NCBI RefSeq assembly: GCF_029502005.1 | Contig: NZ_JAMQOT010000001.1 | Span: 868,001-932,000, forward strand | DNA length: 64,000 nucleotides | Direction of reading: 5' to 3' | DNA from: Natrinema salsiterrestre | GTDB taxonomy: Archaea > Halobacteriota > Halobacteria > Halobacteriales > Natrialbaceae | Shown here: positions 40,761 through 49,320 of the stretch, in pieces | How the letters are laid out: every line of letters starts with the position of its first letter | Position numbering within the stretch: the stretch's first letter is position 1 | Translations under genes and position numbers: made by a program | Notes under the pieces: model-generated | What the model saw: the letters and a program-made list of their open reading frames with translations, nothing else | Databases searched by the model: none | Told to the model about the DNA's origin: nothing

Positions 40761-42059
40761 ATGTACGACCGAATCAAGGGCTTTCGTGACTTCTATCCCG
40801 GCGAGATGGCCGCCAGGCGGGCGACCATCGACGTTCTGGAGGGAACCGCCCGCGAATACGGCTTCCGCGAGATCGGGACGCCGGCCGTCGAGCGCGCCGA
40901 AATGTGGACCGACAAGAGCGGCGACGAGATCGTCGACGAACTCTACTCGTTCGAGGACAAGAGCGGGCGACACGTCACGTTGACGCCCGAACTGACGCCG
41001 ACGGTCGCCCGGATGGTCGTCGCCAAGCAACAGGAGCTCTCGAAGCCGATCAAGTGGGTCTCGACGCGGCCGTTCTGGCGCTACGAGCAGGTCCAGCAGG
41101 GACGCTACCGCGAGTTCTACCAGACCAACGTCGACATCTTCGGCTCCTCGGAACCCGAAGCCGACGCCGAGATCCTCGCGTGGGCGGCCGACGCCCTCAC
41201 AGGCCTCGGGCTCACCGGCGAGCACTTCGAGTTCCGGGTCTCCCACCGGGACATCCTCGGGGGCGTCCTCGAGAGCTACGACACCGACGTCGACACCGAG
41301 GCGGCGATCCGCGCGGTCGACAAGTCCGACAAGATCTCGCGGGCGGAGTACCACGACCTGCTGATCGAGGCGGGGCTGACCGCCGACCAGGCCGCCGAGT
41401 TCGACGACCTCATCGCCGACGGTGATCTCGACGAAGTGGAGGCGTTCGCCGACACCGATCGCGTGACGGCGGCCGTCGAGAACCTCCGGAACGTGCTCGC
41501 CGCCGCCGAGGACTTCGGTGCCCGCGAGTACTGTACCGTCTCGCTCGAGACGGCCCGCGGGCTGGATTACTACACGGGCGTCGTCTTCGAGTGCTTCGAC
41601 TCGGCGGGCGAGGTCTCCCGCTCGATCTTCGGCGGCGGCCGCTACGACGATCTGATCGAAGGGTTCGGCGGCCAGCCGACGCCGGCGGTCGGCGTCGCGC
41701 CGGGTCACGCGACGCTGTCGCTCCTGTTGCAGCGGGCGGGCGTCTGGCCCGACGAGGAGGTCCAGACCGACTACTACGTCCTCCAGATCGGCGACACGCG
41801 ACCGGAGGCGGCCCGGATCGTCCGCGAACTACGCGAGCAGGGCCACGTCGTCGAGACCGACATCGCGGGGCGTTCCTTCGGCGCGCAACTCGATTACGCG
41901 GACTCGATCAACGCCGAAACGGTCGTCATCGTCGGCGAACAGGACCTCGCGAACGACGAGGTGACCATCAAGGACATGGAATCGGGCGACCAGACGCAGG
42001 TTCCGGTCGACGACTTCCCGGGCGATCTCGAGCGGCCGACGTTCGACGACCTCGCGTAG
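40761..42059 (+). CDS. hisS: Histidyl-tRNA synthetase
   Basis: Class II aminoacyl-tRNA synthetase, 432 residues. The N-terminus MYDRIKGFRDFYPGEMAARR is diagnostic. Class II motif 2 is in TRPFWRYEQVQQGRYREFYQ. The HisRS signatures are ARGLDYYTGVVFECFD (histidine A) and FGGGRYDDLIEGFGGQPTPA leading to the motif 3 region GVAPGHATLSLLL. The C-terminal anticodon-binding domain contains VLQIGDTRPEAARIVRELRE and IVGEQDLANDEVTIKDMESG. Monocistronic; followed by a structured leader for the DoxX gene. Confidence 0.96.
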   Translation: MYDRIKGFRDFYPGEMAARRATIDVLEGTAREYGFREIGTPAVERAEMWTDKSGDEIVDELYSFEDKSGRHVTLTPELTPTVARMVVAKQQELSKPIKWVSTRPFWRYEQVQQGRYREFYQTNVDIFGSSEPEADAEILAWAADALTGLGLTGEHFEFRVSHRDILGGVLESYDTDVDTEAAIRAVDKSDKISRAEYHDLLIEAGLTADQAAEFDDLIADGDLDEVEAFADTDRVTAAVENLRNVLAAAEDFGAREYCTVSLETARGLDYYTGVVFECFDSAGEVSRSIFGGGRYDDLIEGFGGQPTPAVGVAPGHATLSLLLQRAGVWPDEEVQTDYYVLQIGDTRPEAARIVRELREQGHVVETDIAGRSFGAQLDYADSINAETVVIVGEQDLANDEVTIKDMESGDQTQVPVDDFPGDLERPTFDDLA

Positions 42060-42080
42060 GCGAACCCGTTCGCCTGTACC

Positions 42081-42186
42081 TTTTAAACACCCTCTATCGC
42101 GTGGGTCGACTGGATCCGATTCCCGACATACAGGAATTAGAGGGTGTCTTAACGCCTGAGAGTGCCAATCCTCAGACGTGAGGTGA
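42081..42186 (+). promoter_or_regulatory. Structured leader/promoter region of the DoxX gene with occludable Shine-Dalgarno
   Basis: TTTTAAAC at 42081-42088 is TATA-like. ACACCCTCTA (42087-42096) and TAGAGGGTGT (42138-42147) form a perfect 10-bp inverted repeat. Closer to the gene, CCTCA (42170-42174) can pair with TGAGG (42179-42183), which contains part of the Shine-Dalgarno GAGGTGA (42180-42186). CTGAG (42156-42160) can instead pair with CTCAG (42171-42175), freeing it. Such mutually exclusive pairings suggest translational control, though this is by-eye prediction. Confidence 0.4.
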
Positions 42187-42192
42187 CGACCA

Positions 42193-42726
42193 ATGTCCAC
42201 TAACGAGGCCACGATACAGTGGCTCGGCAGGCGGGAAGAGTTCGAGTACGCCGATTCGGTCGCCGGCTACGTGCTGGTGGCGGTGCGGCTGCTCGTCGGG
42301 TACTGGTTCCTCCACTCGGGGTGGACCAAGTTCGCGTTCGTCGCGGGGGAGCCGTTCGACGCGGCCGGCTACCTGCAGAACGCCTCCTCGCCCATCGCCG
42401 GCCTCTTCGAGGTCGTCGCCGGGACGCCCTGGCTGCTCGAGGTCACCAACGTCATGATCCCACTCGGTGAATTCCTGATCGGACTGGGGCTCGTCCTGGG
42501 GGCACTCGTGCGCCTCGCCGCCTTCTTCGGCGGCGTCCTGATGACGTTGTTCTACCTGGGCAACGCCGACTGGGCGCACGGGTACGTCAACGGGGACCTG
42601 CTGGGACTCCTCATGTTCGTGATCGTCGGCGTCTTCGCCGCGGGCCGGATCCTCGGCGTCGACGCCTATCTCGAAGGGACGGAGTTCGTCCGGCAGCGAC
42701 CGTGGCTGCGCTACCTCCTCGGCTGA
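42193..42726 (+). CDS. DoxX-family membrane protein
   Basis: A 177-residue integral membrane protein with four predicted TM helices: SVAGYVLVAVRLLVGYWFLH, VTNVMIPLGEFLIGLGLVLG, VRLAAFFGGVLMTLFYLGNA and LLGLLMFVIVGVFAAGRIL. Family features are the GYWFLHSGWTKF motif after helix 1 and the loop before helix 2. DoxX-like proteins include thiosulfate:quinone oxidoreductase subunits and redox-linked membrane proteins; the role here is not defined. The ATG is preceded by a GAGGTGA Shine-Dalgarno and a hairpin-rich leader, unusual among its leaderless neighbours. Confidence 0.87.
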   Translation: MSTNEATIQWLGRREEFEYADSVAGYVLVAVRLLVGYWFLHSGWTKFAFVAGEPFDAAGYLQNASSPIAGLFEVVAGTPWLLEVTNVMIPLGEFLIGLGLVLGALVRLAAFFGGVLMTLFYLGNADWAHGYVNGDLLGLLMFVIVGVFAAGRILGVDAYLEGTEFVRQRPWLRYLLG

Positions 42727-42745
42727 CGGGGGAGAAACGGTCGGA

Positions 42746-42961
42746 TTACCGCTTTTTCGACGGGTCTGGCCCGCGTTCGGTCGGTTCGATCGCGGTCTCG
42801 ACTCCCTCGTCGTTCGACAATCGGTCCGCCGCGTCGCAGCGCTCGACCGGCGAGTGACCCGTCTCGACGAAGTGATCGATCATCGCTCGACTGCAGTCAC
42901 CCGTCTCGCCGTCCTCGGCTCGGTACTGCCACCCACACTCACCACAGTACGCGCTCGGCAC
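42746..42961 (-). CDS. Small Cys/His protein, probable zinc finger (71 aa)
   Basis: A 71-residue protein starting at a GTG. MPSAYCGECGWQYRAEDGET carries a C-x2-C knuckle, and GDCSRAMIDHFVETGHSPVE supplies one more Cys and two His. Together these could bind zinc. The second half is acidic and polar, ending EPTERGPDPSKKR. A TATA-like TTCATTAG about 30 nt upstream fits leaderless initiation at the GTG. The Cys/His spacing resembles a rubredoxin-knuckle plus helix seen in several haloarchaeal micro-proteins. Function unknown. Convergent with the DoxX gene. Confidence 0.65.
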   Translation of the reverse strand: MPSAYCGECGWQYRAEDGETGDCSRAMIDHFVETGHSPVERCDAADRLSNDEGVETAIEPTERGPDPSKKR

Positions 42962-43089
42962 GCGTGGTCCGTCGAACGCGGTTCTAATGAAGAATCCGGT
43001 TCACACACCGCTGGCTTATTTGTCGCCGTTCGGCAGCGTCGCCGACTGCAGGTCCCACCCTTAACTGCGGCGGGGGTGTACCTCGCCCG

Positions 43090-44568
43090 ATGGCCGACGC
43101 CGACACCCGCCCGAACGTCCTGTTCGTGCTCACCGATCAGGAGCGATACGACTGTAGCGCACCCGAGGGGCCGCCGGTCGAGACTCCGACGATGGACCGA
43201 CTCTCCGGGGAGGGAGTCCGCTTCGAACGGGCGTTCACGCCGATCAGCATCTGCTCGAGCGCTCGCGCCTCGCTGCTGACGGGCCGGTTCCCCCACGGCC
43301 ACGGGATGCTGAACAACTGCCACGAGCCGGACGCGATTCTGGCGAACCTGCCCGACGACCTGCCGACGTTCTCGGAGGAACTCGTCGCCGCGGGATACGA
43401 CCTCACCTACGCGGGGAAGTGGCACGTCGGCCGCGACCGGGGCCCCGCCGACTTCGGCTTCTCCTATCTCGGGGGCAGCGACACACACCACGACGACATC
43501 GACGAGGCGTTCCACGAGTACCGCGAGGAGCGGGGCACTCCCGTCGGCGAGGCCGATCTCGAGGACGAGATCTACACCGGCGACGATCCCAGAGACGGCT
43601 CCGACGGAACGTTCGTCGCCGCGAAGACGTCCGTTGACGTCGCGGACACGCGCGCCTACTTCCTCGCGGAACGGACCATCGACGCGATCGACGCCCACGC
43701 GGCCGGCGACCGGGACGACCCCTTCTTCCACCGGACGGACTTCTACGGCCCCCACCACCCCTACGTCGTTCCGGATCCGTACGCCTCGCTGTACGACCCA
43801 GACGAGATCGAACCGCCAGCGAGCTACGCGGAGACCTACGACGGGAAACCGCAAGTTCAGGAGAACTACCTCGCCTACCGCGGCGTCACCGACTTCGACT
43901 GGGAGCTGTGGGCCGAGGCCGTCGCGAAGTACTGGGGGTTCCTCACGCTGATCGACCACCAGCTCGAGCGGATCCTCGAGACGCTCGCAGAGACGGGGCT
44001 CGCCGACGAGACGGTCGTGGTCCACGCCTCGGACCACGGCGACTTCGTCGGGGGCCACCGCCAGTTCAACAAGGGCCCGCTGATGTACGACGACACCTAT
44101 CGAATTCCGCTGCAGATCCGCTGGCCGGGCGTAACTGACGGCGGCTCGACCTGTGAGACGCCCGTTCATCTCCACGATCTCGCGGCCACGTTTCTCGAGC
44201 TCGCGGACGGCTCTCCACCCGACAGTTTCGATTCTCGGAGTCTGGTTCCCCTCCTCGAGAACGGCGGCGACCCGCCGGCCGACGCGGAATGGGCGGACTC
44301 GACGTTCGCGCAGTACCACGGCGACGAGTTCGGTCTCTACAGTCAGCGGATGGTCCGCACGGCGGCGTACAAGTACGTCTACAACGGCCCCGATATCGAC
44401 GAACTGTACGACCTCGAGGCGGACCCGTCGGAGTTGCGAAACCTGATCGACCATCCCGCGTACGGGGACGTGCGGCGAGAGATGCGGAAGCGACTGATCG
44501 ACTGGATGGAGGAGACGGCGGATCCGAACCGGGTCTGGGTGACGGACGTGCTCGAGAACGCGTCGTAG
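43090..44568 (+). CDS. Sulfatase/alkaline-phosphatase-superfamily hydrolase
   Basis: A 492-residue arylsulfatase-type enzyme. The metal-binding start is RPNVLFVLTDQERYDCSAPE. The formylglycine motif is ISICSSARASLLTGR, with Cys55 and Arg59; the canonical Pro two residues after Cys is Ser here. KWHVGRDRGPADFGFSYLGG, FYGPHHPYVV, HASDHGDFVGGHRQFNKGPL and YDDTYRIPLQIRWPG follow as in choline-sulfatase and N-sulfatase relatives. The C-terminal DELYDLEADPSELRNLID is characteristic. No signal peptide, so cytosolic. Without a maturase in view, whether Cys55 becomes formylglycine is unknown; phosphonate-hydrolase activity is an alternative. Confidence 0.88.
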   Translation: MADADTRPNVLFVLTDQERYDCSAPEGPPVETPTMDRLSGEGVRFERAFTPISICSSARASLLTGRFPHGHGMLNNCHEPDAILANLPDDLPTFSEELVAAGYDLTYAGKWHVGRDRGPADFGFSYLGGSDTHHDDIDEAFHEYREERGTPVGEADLEDEIYTGDDPRDGSDGTFVAAKTSVDVADTRAYFLAERTIDAIDAHAAGDRDDPFFHRTDFYGPHHPYVVPDPYASLYDPDEIEPPASYAETYDGKPQVQENYLAYRGVTDFDWELWAEAVAKYWGFLTLIDHQLERILETLAETGLADETVVVHASDHGDFVGGHRQFNKGPLMYDDTYRIPLQIRWPGVTDGGSTCETPVHLHDLAATFLELADGSPPDSFDSRSLVPLLENGGDPPADAEWADSTFAQYHGDEFGLYSQRMVRTAAYKYVYNGPDIDELYDLEADPSELRNLIDHPAYGDVRREMRKRLIDWMEETADPNRVWVTDVLENAS

Positions 44569-44680
44569 CGCCACCGATCGCGAACCGTGTACCGGTCTCG
44601 CCGTCGGACGGTCGGCGATACGAGACGTGACCGCCGTCCGAAGAGCGATCACGAGCCGACGGCAGGTCCGGCGGCGTCGA

Positions 44681-45850
44681 TCACTCGAGCAGTGCCGACG
44701 GCTCGAGCGACTGCGACGGTGCCGCGAGCCAGTCGGGTCGCTCGCCCTCGTCCGTGACCGCCAGCACGTCGGCGATCCGGATGCGGGTGTCCGCACCGAC
44801 CTGCCCGGCGACGTCGATTCGGACGACGGTTTCGGGTCCAACGTCGTCACCGCCCTCGGCGGGTCGCTCGCGGGGCTCGAGCCCGACGCCGGCGACGTCG
44901 GTTTCGATCGCGTCGCCCTCGGCGAACCCGAACGAGCGAACCTCCGCCTCGAGATCGGCTTCGACGGCTGTCACCGATTCCGTGCCGGCGGTCAGCATCG
45001 ACCGCGCCGACCGAAACGATTGGGTGACGGCGACGTGGACCCGTCGTTCTCGGCCGCCGTCGCTGTCGACGACCAGCGTCCGAACCAGTCCGCCGTGGTA
45101 GCCGGCCGGTCCGCGCGGGGCCGCCTCGAGGACGATCGGCTCGCCGGGTCGGAGCGGCGACGGGTCGGTTCCGTCGCTCGAACCGGGATCGACGGCAGTG
45201 TTCCCGGCCGGAAGCGCACCCGCTCCGACGATGGCGTCGTCGATAGCGGTCCGCAACCGAGCGGCCGTCAGCGGTTCGGGATCGGAGCGATCGCCGTCGT
45301 TCTCGGCGACCGCGAGCCGCCCGTCGACGACCGTCGCGTCGGCCAGAACCGACGCCGCTCGCCGGATCCCGGCACTCGCCGCCCGCTGGGCGGCCGCGAT
45401 CTCCGCTCGCTCGCCGGCCGTCTTCGTCGTGCGCGCTCGCTCGAGGGCGTCCGTCGACGCCAGCTCGAACCCCGCGTGCTCGAGGTAGAGCGCGGCGTCG
45501 TGTGGCACTCGGGGCGGGGTCAGTACCGGTCCCTCGAGCCCGCGGTCGGCGAGCGTCGACGCGAGTCGCTCGGCGGGATCGCCGCGGGACTCGTCGGCCG
45601 CTGACTGGACGACCCACTCGTCTTCTGCGCCGAGGTACGCGATCGCGGTGCGCCCGGTAGCCGGTGCCGGACGGAGATAGCGGATCCCCGGGTCGCGGTC
45701 GGTCCCGACGTGAACGAACGCGGCGGCGTCGCGCTCCGCGAGTGCTGCTGAAACGACGCTGACCGCGTGATCGCGGCGCTCGGGAGCGTACTCGAAACCG
45801 TCTGCGGATCGAATCCCATCCGCGACGCCGCGGTCGTTCCCACCGGTCAC
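44681..45850 (-). CDS. M24 (Xaa-Pro aminopeptidase-like) protein lacking the metal ligands
   Basis: A 389-residue protein with an N-terminal creatinase-like domain (residues 20-140) and a C-terminal pita-bread domain. All five M24 metal ligands appear substituted: Asp to Glu242 (PIVLEAAPRG), Asp to Gly254 (YHGGLVRT), His to Ala320 (VAGVGLEPRERP), Glu to Asp346 (RIDVAG) and Glu to Ala360 (RIRIADVLAVTDEG). The pita-bread fold is still recognisable from its conserved glycines. It is therefore probably a non-catalytic, peptide-binding or regulatory pseudo-peptidase. The GTG start overlaps the helicase stop (GTGA), indicating coupled expression. Confidence 0.82.
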   Translation of the reverse strand: MTGGNDRGVADGIRSADGFEYAPERRDHAVSVVSAALAERDAAAFVHVGTDRDPGIRYLRPAPATGRTAIAYLGAEDEWVVQSAADESRGDPAERLASTLADRGLEGPVLTPPRVPHDAALYLEHAGFELASTDALERARTTKTAGERAEIAAAQRAASAGIRRAASVLADATVVDGRLAVAENDGDRSDPEPLTAARLRTAIDDAIVGAGALPAGNTAVDPGSSDGTDPSPLRPGEPIVLEAAPRGPAGYHGGLVRTLVVDSDGGRERRVHVAVTQSFRSARSMLTAGTESVTAVEADLEAEVRSFGFAEGDAIETDVAGVGLEPRERPAEGGDDVGPETVVRIDVAGQVGADTRIRIADVLAVTDEGERPDWLAAPSQSLEPSALLE

Positions 45851-47730
45851 GGCGCTTCGGCTTCGGCCTCGACCTCGTCTGCGTCAGTGTCAGCGTCGGC
45901 CATGGGCTCCTGTGCCTGCTCGATCAGCTCCTCGAGCGTCGAGTCGGTCAGCCGATTCTGCAGCAGGACGTCGATCGGGAGCGTCGGCGCGCCGTCGACG
46001 AGGTTCTCGAGCAGGACGAGGCGTTCGCGGGCGCGGGACATGCCGACGTAGAAGACGCGGCGTTCGTTGTCGGTCAGGACGGGGACCGGCGAGGTGGTCT
46101 TGGTGAACTCCTCGCAGTTGGGGATGTCCGTGGGATCGTCGACGGTGGCGACCATCTGCTCGACGACCTTCTCGGTGAGGTCGGTGCCGACGAAGACGTG
46201 GTCGGCCTCGCGACCCTTCGCGGAGTGGATCGTGCCGACGCGGACGCGGTCGGTCGCCGTGCCCTGATACTCGCCGATCGCGAAGTACGATCGGACGCTC
46301 TTCTTCTGGAAGTTGGTGACCTTCCGGAGCATGTCGGCCGCCGAGCCGGGGCCGGGCATGAACGGGGCGTGATCCTCGATGACGTCGGCGGGGATCATGA
46401 GGTCCTCGAGATCCTCGATACCGGCTTCCTCCTGCCGGTCGTCGATCTCGTCGAAGAGGGCGTCGCGCTCGTTGGTGCCGAAGGCCGATTCCTGGAGCAT
46501 GTCGGCGAGCCGGCGGGCCTGTAGGCCGGTGACGTCATCGCCCGCGTCGATCGCCTCGACCGCGCGGACGTACTGGGTGAGCCGGTCGGTCCACATCCGC
46601 TGGTCGGTCAGCGAGGTGAAGGGGACGCCCTCGGTGATGAACTCGTCGATGAACTGGAACATCTGGTAGCGGGCCCGGAACAGCACCATGATCGTGCCGT
46701 CACCTTCCACGAGCGTGCGGCGAACCATCCGAACCACGTCGAGCATCGAGCCGTTCGTGCGGGCCTCGACGGCCCCGCCTTCGGTCCGGGGCTTGAGGTC
46801 CTTGTCCTGGCGCTGATCGATGTGACGGATCTCCTTGTTGACCGCGTTGAGGACGTTGGAGGGGAGTCGGTAGGAGTTCGGGAGGATGATGTCGTCGTCG
46901 ACTTCTTCCTCGAGCAGGAGCGCGGGGTCCGCACCTTGCCACGAGTAGACGACCTGGTCGTCGTCGCCGGCGATCAGAACCTGTTCCATGTGCGGTTTCC
47001 ACTCCTCGTAGACGTCGTACTGCAGCGTGGTGATGTCCTGAAACTCGTCGATCACCAGGTAGTCGACGCTGGGCAGGAGCGAGCGCTGCTTGACCCGCTC
47101 GAGCATGTCTGCGAAGCCGATCTTGCCGTGTTCGCCCTTGTAGGAGCGCCAGGCGCGGATCGCTTCGGGAACGTCGATCCGGTCGTCGTCGCTGGGCCAG
47201 GTCGGCGTGTACTTGTTGCCCTCCTGGGCGTTGGGGTCGATCTCGGGCGGGAGGCGGACCTCCTCTTCGTCCCACTGGAAGGGGACGTCGTACCAGTCGG
47301 CGACCTCGCGGCTGGTCCGCTGGAGCCACTGGCTCGTCGCGATGACCTTGTTCCCGATCGTGGTCGACCGCGCAGTACGGCGGCCGGCGCCCGAATACTC
47401 GTCTTCGTATTCGATCCCGTACTCCTCGCAGAACTCCTCTTTATCGGACTCGCCGATCACGTCGCTCCGGGAGAGATCGAGCAGCTCGTAGGCCTTCGCG
47501 TGCATCGTACAGACGTTTCCCTGCAGGGCACGGGGACTCTCGTCGAGCCGGTCGGCGAGGCGTTCCCGAACCTCCTGCGCTGCGGCTCGCGTGTACGAGA
47601 CGACGAGAATATCTCGAAAGGTGACGCCGTCCTGCTCGAGGATTTCCTCGACGTGGTCGAGAAGGGCGGTCGTCTTGCCGCTTCCCGGACCACCGAACAG
47701 GCGGGTAACCGTCGTGTCCGTTGGAGTCAT
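45847..47730 (-). CDS. UvrD/Rep-type superfamily 1 DNA helicase
   Basis: A 627-residue SF1A helicase that translocates on single-stranded DNA. Walker A is FGGPGSGKTTALLDHVEEIL; motif Ia is DILVVSYTRAAAQEVRERLA. Motif II is LVIDEFQDITTLQYDVYEEW, motif III IAGDDDQVVYSWQGADP, motif IV in RLPSNVLNAVNKEIRHIDQ, motif V in VRVGTIHSAKGREADHVFVG and motif VI VFYVGMSRARERLVLLENL. The C-terminus is an acidic tail. Repair or replication-restart roles fit the family. It is the upstream partner of the M24-like gene, with a 4-bp overlap, so the two are likely one operon. Confidence 0.93.
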   Translation of the reverse strand: MTPTDTTVTRLFGGPGSGKTTALLDHVEEILEQDGVTFRDILVVSYTRAAAQEVRERLADRLDESPRALQGNVCTMHAKAYELLDLSRSDVIGESDKEEFCEEYGIEYEDEYSGAGRRTARSTTIGNKVIATSQWLQRTSREVADWYDVPFQWDEEEVRLPPEIDPNAQEGNKYTPTWPSDDDRIDVPEAIRAWRSYKGEHGKIGFADMLERVKQRSLLPSVDYLVIDEFQDITTLQYDVYEEWKPHMEQVLIAGDDDQVVYSWQGADPALLLEEEVDDDIILPNSYRLPSNVLNAVNKEIRHIDQRQDKDLKPRTEGGAVEARTNGSMLDVVRMVRRTLVEGDGTIMVLFRARYQMFQFIDEFITEGVPFTSLTDQRMWTDRLTQYVRAVEAIDAGDDVTGLQARRLADMLQESAFGTNERDALFDEIDDRQEEAGIEDLEDLMIPADVIEDHAPFMPGPGSAADMLRKVTNFQKKSVRSYFAIGEYQGTATDRVRVGTIHSAKGREADHVFVGTDLTEKVVEQMVATVDDPTDIPNCEEFTKTTSPVPVLTDNERRVFYVGMSRARERLVLLENLVDGAPTLPIDVLLQNRLTDSTLEELIEQAQEPMADADTDADEVEAEAEAP

Positions 47731-47793
47731 TGTAGCTGAACAGGAGCGCGATACCCATAAGTGACGTGGGTTTTCTTCGACAGAAATCGGCAG

Positions 47794-47952
47794 TTATGGA
47801 TCCCGGGGAGAGCGGGCGTCTCGGACGTCGGCACCGTCGCGAATTTTGTCCTGACAGTCCGGACAGACGCGCGGATCGTCGACATCGCGGGGAGTGAATA
47901 CTCGGGCGTACGCCTCCGTAACGAACCCGCCACAGTTCTGACATTCCGGCAT
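47794..47952 (-). CDS. Small zinc-ribbon protein (DUF7563-type, 52 aa)
   Basis: A 52-residue protein reading MPECQNCGGFVTEAYARVFT followed by PRDVDDPRVCPDCQDKIRDG and a polar tail. The CxxC pairs (ECQNCG, VCPDCQ) form a zinc ribbon. The sequence pattern matches a haloarchaeal micro-protein family that I recall as DUF7563. A TATA (TGTATATTC) lies about 25-30 nt before the ATG at 47952. It is short enough to be missed by length cut-offs. Function unknown; HVO-type zinc micro-proteins often act as regulators. Confidence 0.75.
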   Translation of the reverse strand: MPECQNCGGFVTEAYARVFTPRDVDDPRVCPDCQDKIRDGADVRDARSPRDP

Positions 47953-48109
47953 AGTAGTGTCAATCGAATATACAGATGAACAGGTTATAATTGTGTCGGA
48001 TCGTCGTTGATAAAATAGCCATTACAGCCGGGGACTAGCGTTGAATCGCGTGACAAACGGTGATCGTCGACCACACAAAACCGGTAGCGTTCGGCCCCGC
48101 CGCGACCGA

Positions 48110-48295
48110 CTACGGCGCTGGTTGCCACCCACAGACGGTGCAGGACGTCGCTGACGTGTCGTGGAGGCCGCCACACTCCGGACACTGCTTCTTGTTATAC
48201 TCCTGCTCCCACCCTACTCGTTCGACGGAGTGACCGCGATCGGACAGGAACTGGTCCATGACGTCGTCACCGGCATCAGTGGGTGAGGTTGCCAT
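48110..48295 (-). CDS. Small zinc-finger protein (HVO_0416-like, 61 aa)
   Basis: A 61-residue protein MATSPTDAGDDVMDQFLSDR, then GHSVERVGWEQEYNKKQCPE, then CGGLHDTSATSCTVCGWQPA. The C-terminal zinc ribbon has QCPECG and SCTVCG. The N-terminal helix with the VGWEQEYNKKQ motif is the mark of the haloarchaeal HVO_0416-type family. The start at 48295 follows a TATA (TTTAATAG) by about 28 nt, so it is leaderless. It lies divergent to ubaA and beside the 52-residue zinc protein. Function unknown. Confidence 0.8.
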   Translation of the reverse strand: MATSPTDAGDDVMDQFLSDRGHSVERVGWEQEYNKKQCPECGGLHDTSATSCTVCGWQPAP

Positions 48296-48441
48296 AGGTG
48301 TGTGAAGGCACACCACACTATTAAATGGTCGGGTCGATGAAGGTCCTGCCACCTCTCCGAGACCACGCGTCGTCGCATCGACCACGGAATCGTCGCGACC
48401 CGACCCGCGGACTTTTCTCCCTCTCGTGCCAACGTGTCTCT

Positions 48442-49278
48442 ATGAGCGACCTGCGCCTCGATGCGACCCAGCTCGACCGCTACTCGAGACACGTCATCAT
48501 GGACGAGATCGGGCCCGAGGGCCAGCAACGGCTGCTCGAGGGGTCAGTCCTGATCGTCGGTGCGGGCGGCCTCGGCTCGCCGGCGATCCAATACCTCGCC
48601 GCCGCCGGAGTCGGTCGACTGGGAATCGTCGACGACGACGTCGTCGAGCGGTCGAACCTCCAGCGCCAGATCGTCCACGGCGACGCCGACGTGGGCCGGC
48701 CGAAAGTCGAGAGCGCCGCCGACTACGTCGCTGCGCTGAACCCCGACATCGACGTCGAGACCCACGAGGTCCGCGTGACGCCCGAGACGGTCGACGAACT
48801 GGTCGCGGCGTACGACGTCGTCCTCGACGCCAGCGACAACTTCGCGACCCGATACCTGCTCAACGACCACTGCGTCCTGACCGAGACGCCGCTGTTCCAC
48901 GGCGCGATCTACCGCTTCGAGGGCCAGATCACCTCCTTCACCAACGAGCGCGGCGGCGACGACTCGCCCCCGTGTTACCGGTGTGTCTTTCCCGAAGCTC
49001 CCGAGCCCGGCACCGTCCCCGACTGTGCCACCACGGGCGTGCTCGGCGTCCTCCCCGGTACCGTCGGCTGCATTCAGGCCACCGAGGTCGTCAAGTACCT
49101 GCTCGGGAAGGGCGAACTGCTCGAGGGCCGCCTGCTGATGTACGACGCGATGGACATGAGCTTCGAGGAGGTCCCCGTCCAGCCGAACCCGGCCTGTCCG
49201 GTCTGCGGGGAGGACCCGGAGATCGAATCCGTCGGCGACGTGGCCTACGAAGGGACCTGCGAAATTTCGGCGGACTGA
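48442..49278 (+). CDS. ubaA: UbaA: E1-like SAMP-activating enzyme (ThiF/MoeB family)
   Basis: Adenylates the C-terminus of ubiquitin-like SAMP proteins for protein sampylation, tRNA thiolation and molybdopterin sulfur transfer. The 278 residues match Haloferax UbaA. The Rossmann loop is VLIVGAGGLGSPAIQYLAAA; ERSNLQRQIVHGDADVGRPK and VLDASDNFATRYLLND are E1 motifs. The zinc site is Cys178/Cys181 (CYRC) and Cys252/Cys255 (CPVC). The catalytic Cys is Cys195 in PDCATTGVLGVLPGTVGC. No rhodanese domain is present, as normal for archaeal UbaA. A family-1 repeat follows the stop by 43 bp. Confidence 0.92.
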   Translation: MSDLRLDATQLDRYSRHVIMDEIGPEGQQRLLEGSVLIVGAGGLGSPAIQYLAAAGVGRLGIVDDDVVERSNLQRQIVHGDADVGRPKVESAADYVAALNPDIDVETHEVRVTPETVDELVAAYDVVLDASDNFATRYLLNDHCVLTETPLFHGAIYRFEGQITSFTNERGGDDSPPCYRCVFPEAPEPGTVPDCATTGVLGVLPGTVGCIQATEVVKYLLGKGELLEGRLLMYDAMDMSFEEVPVQPNPACPVCGEDPEIESVGDVAYEGTCEISAD

Positions 49279-49320
49279 GTCGAGACGGCACCCCTCGCCC
49301 CGCGATCCGTTTCCGGTTAC

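Noticed and set aside
42138-42165. TAGAGGGTGTC...CCTGAGA resembles the 5' half of a TPP riboswitch
   Set aside because: The second half (ACCC and GAACCTGAT segments) is missing and DoxX is not a thiamine gene.
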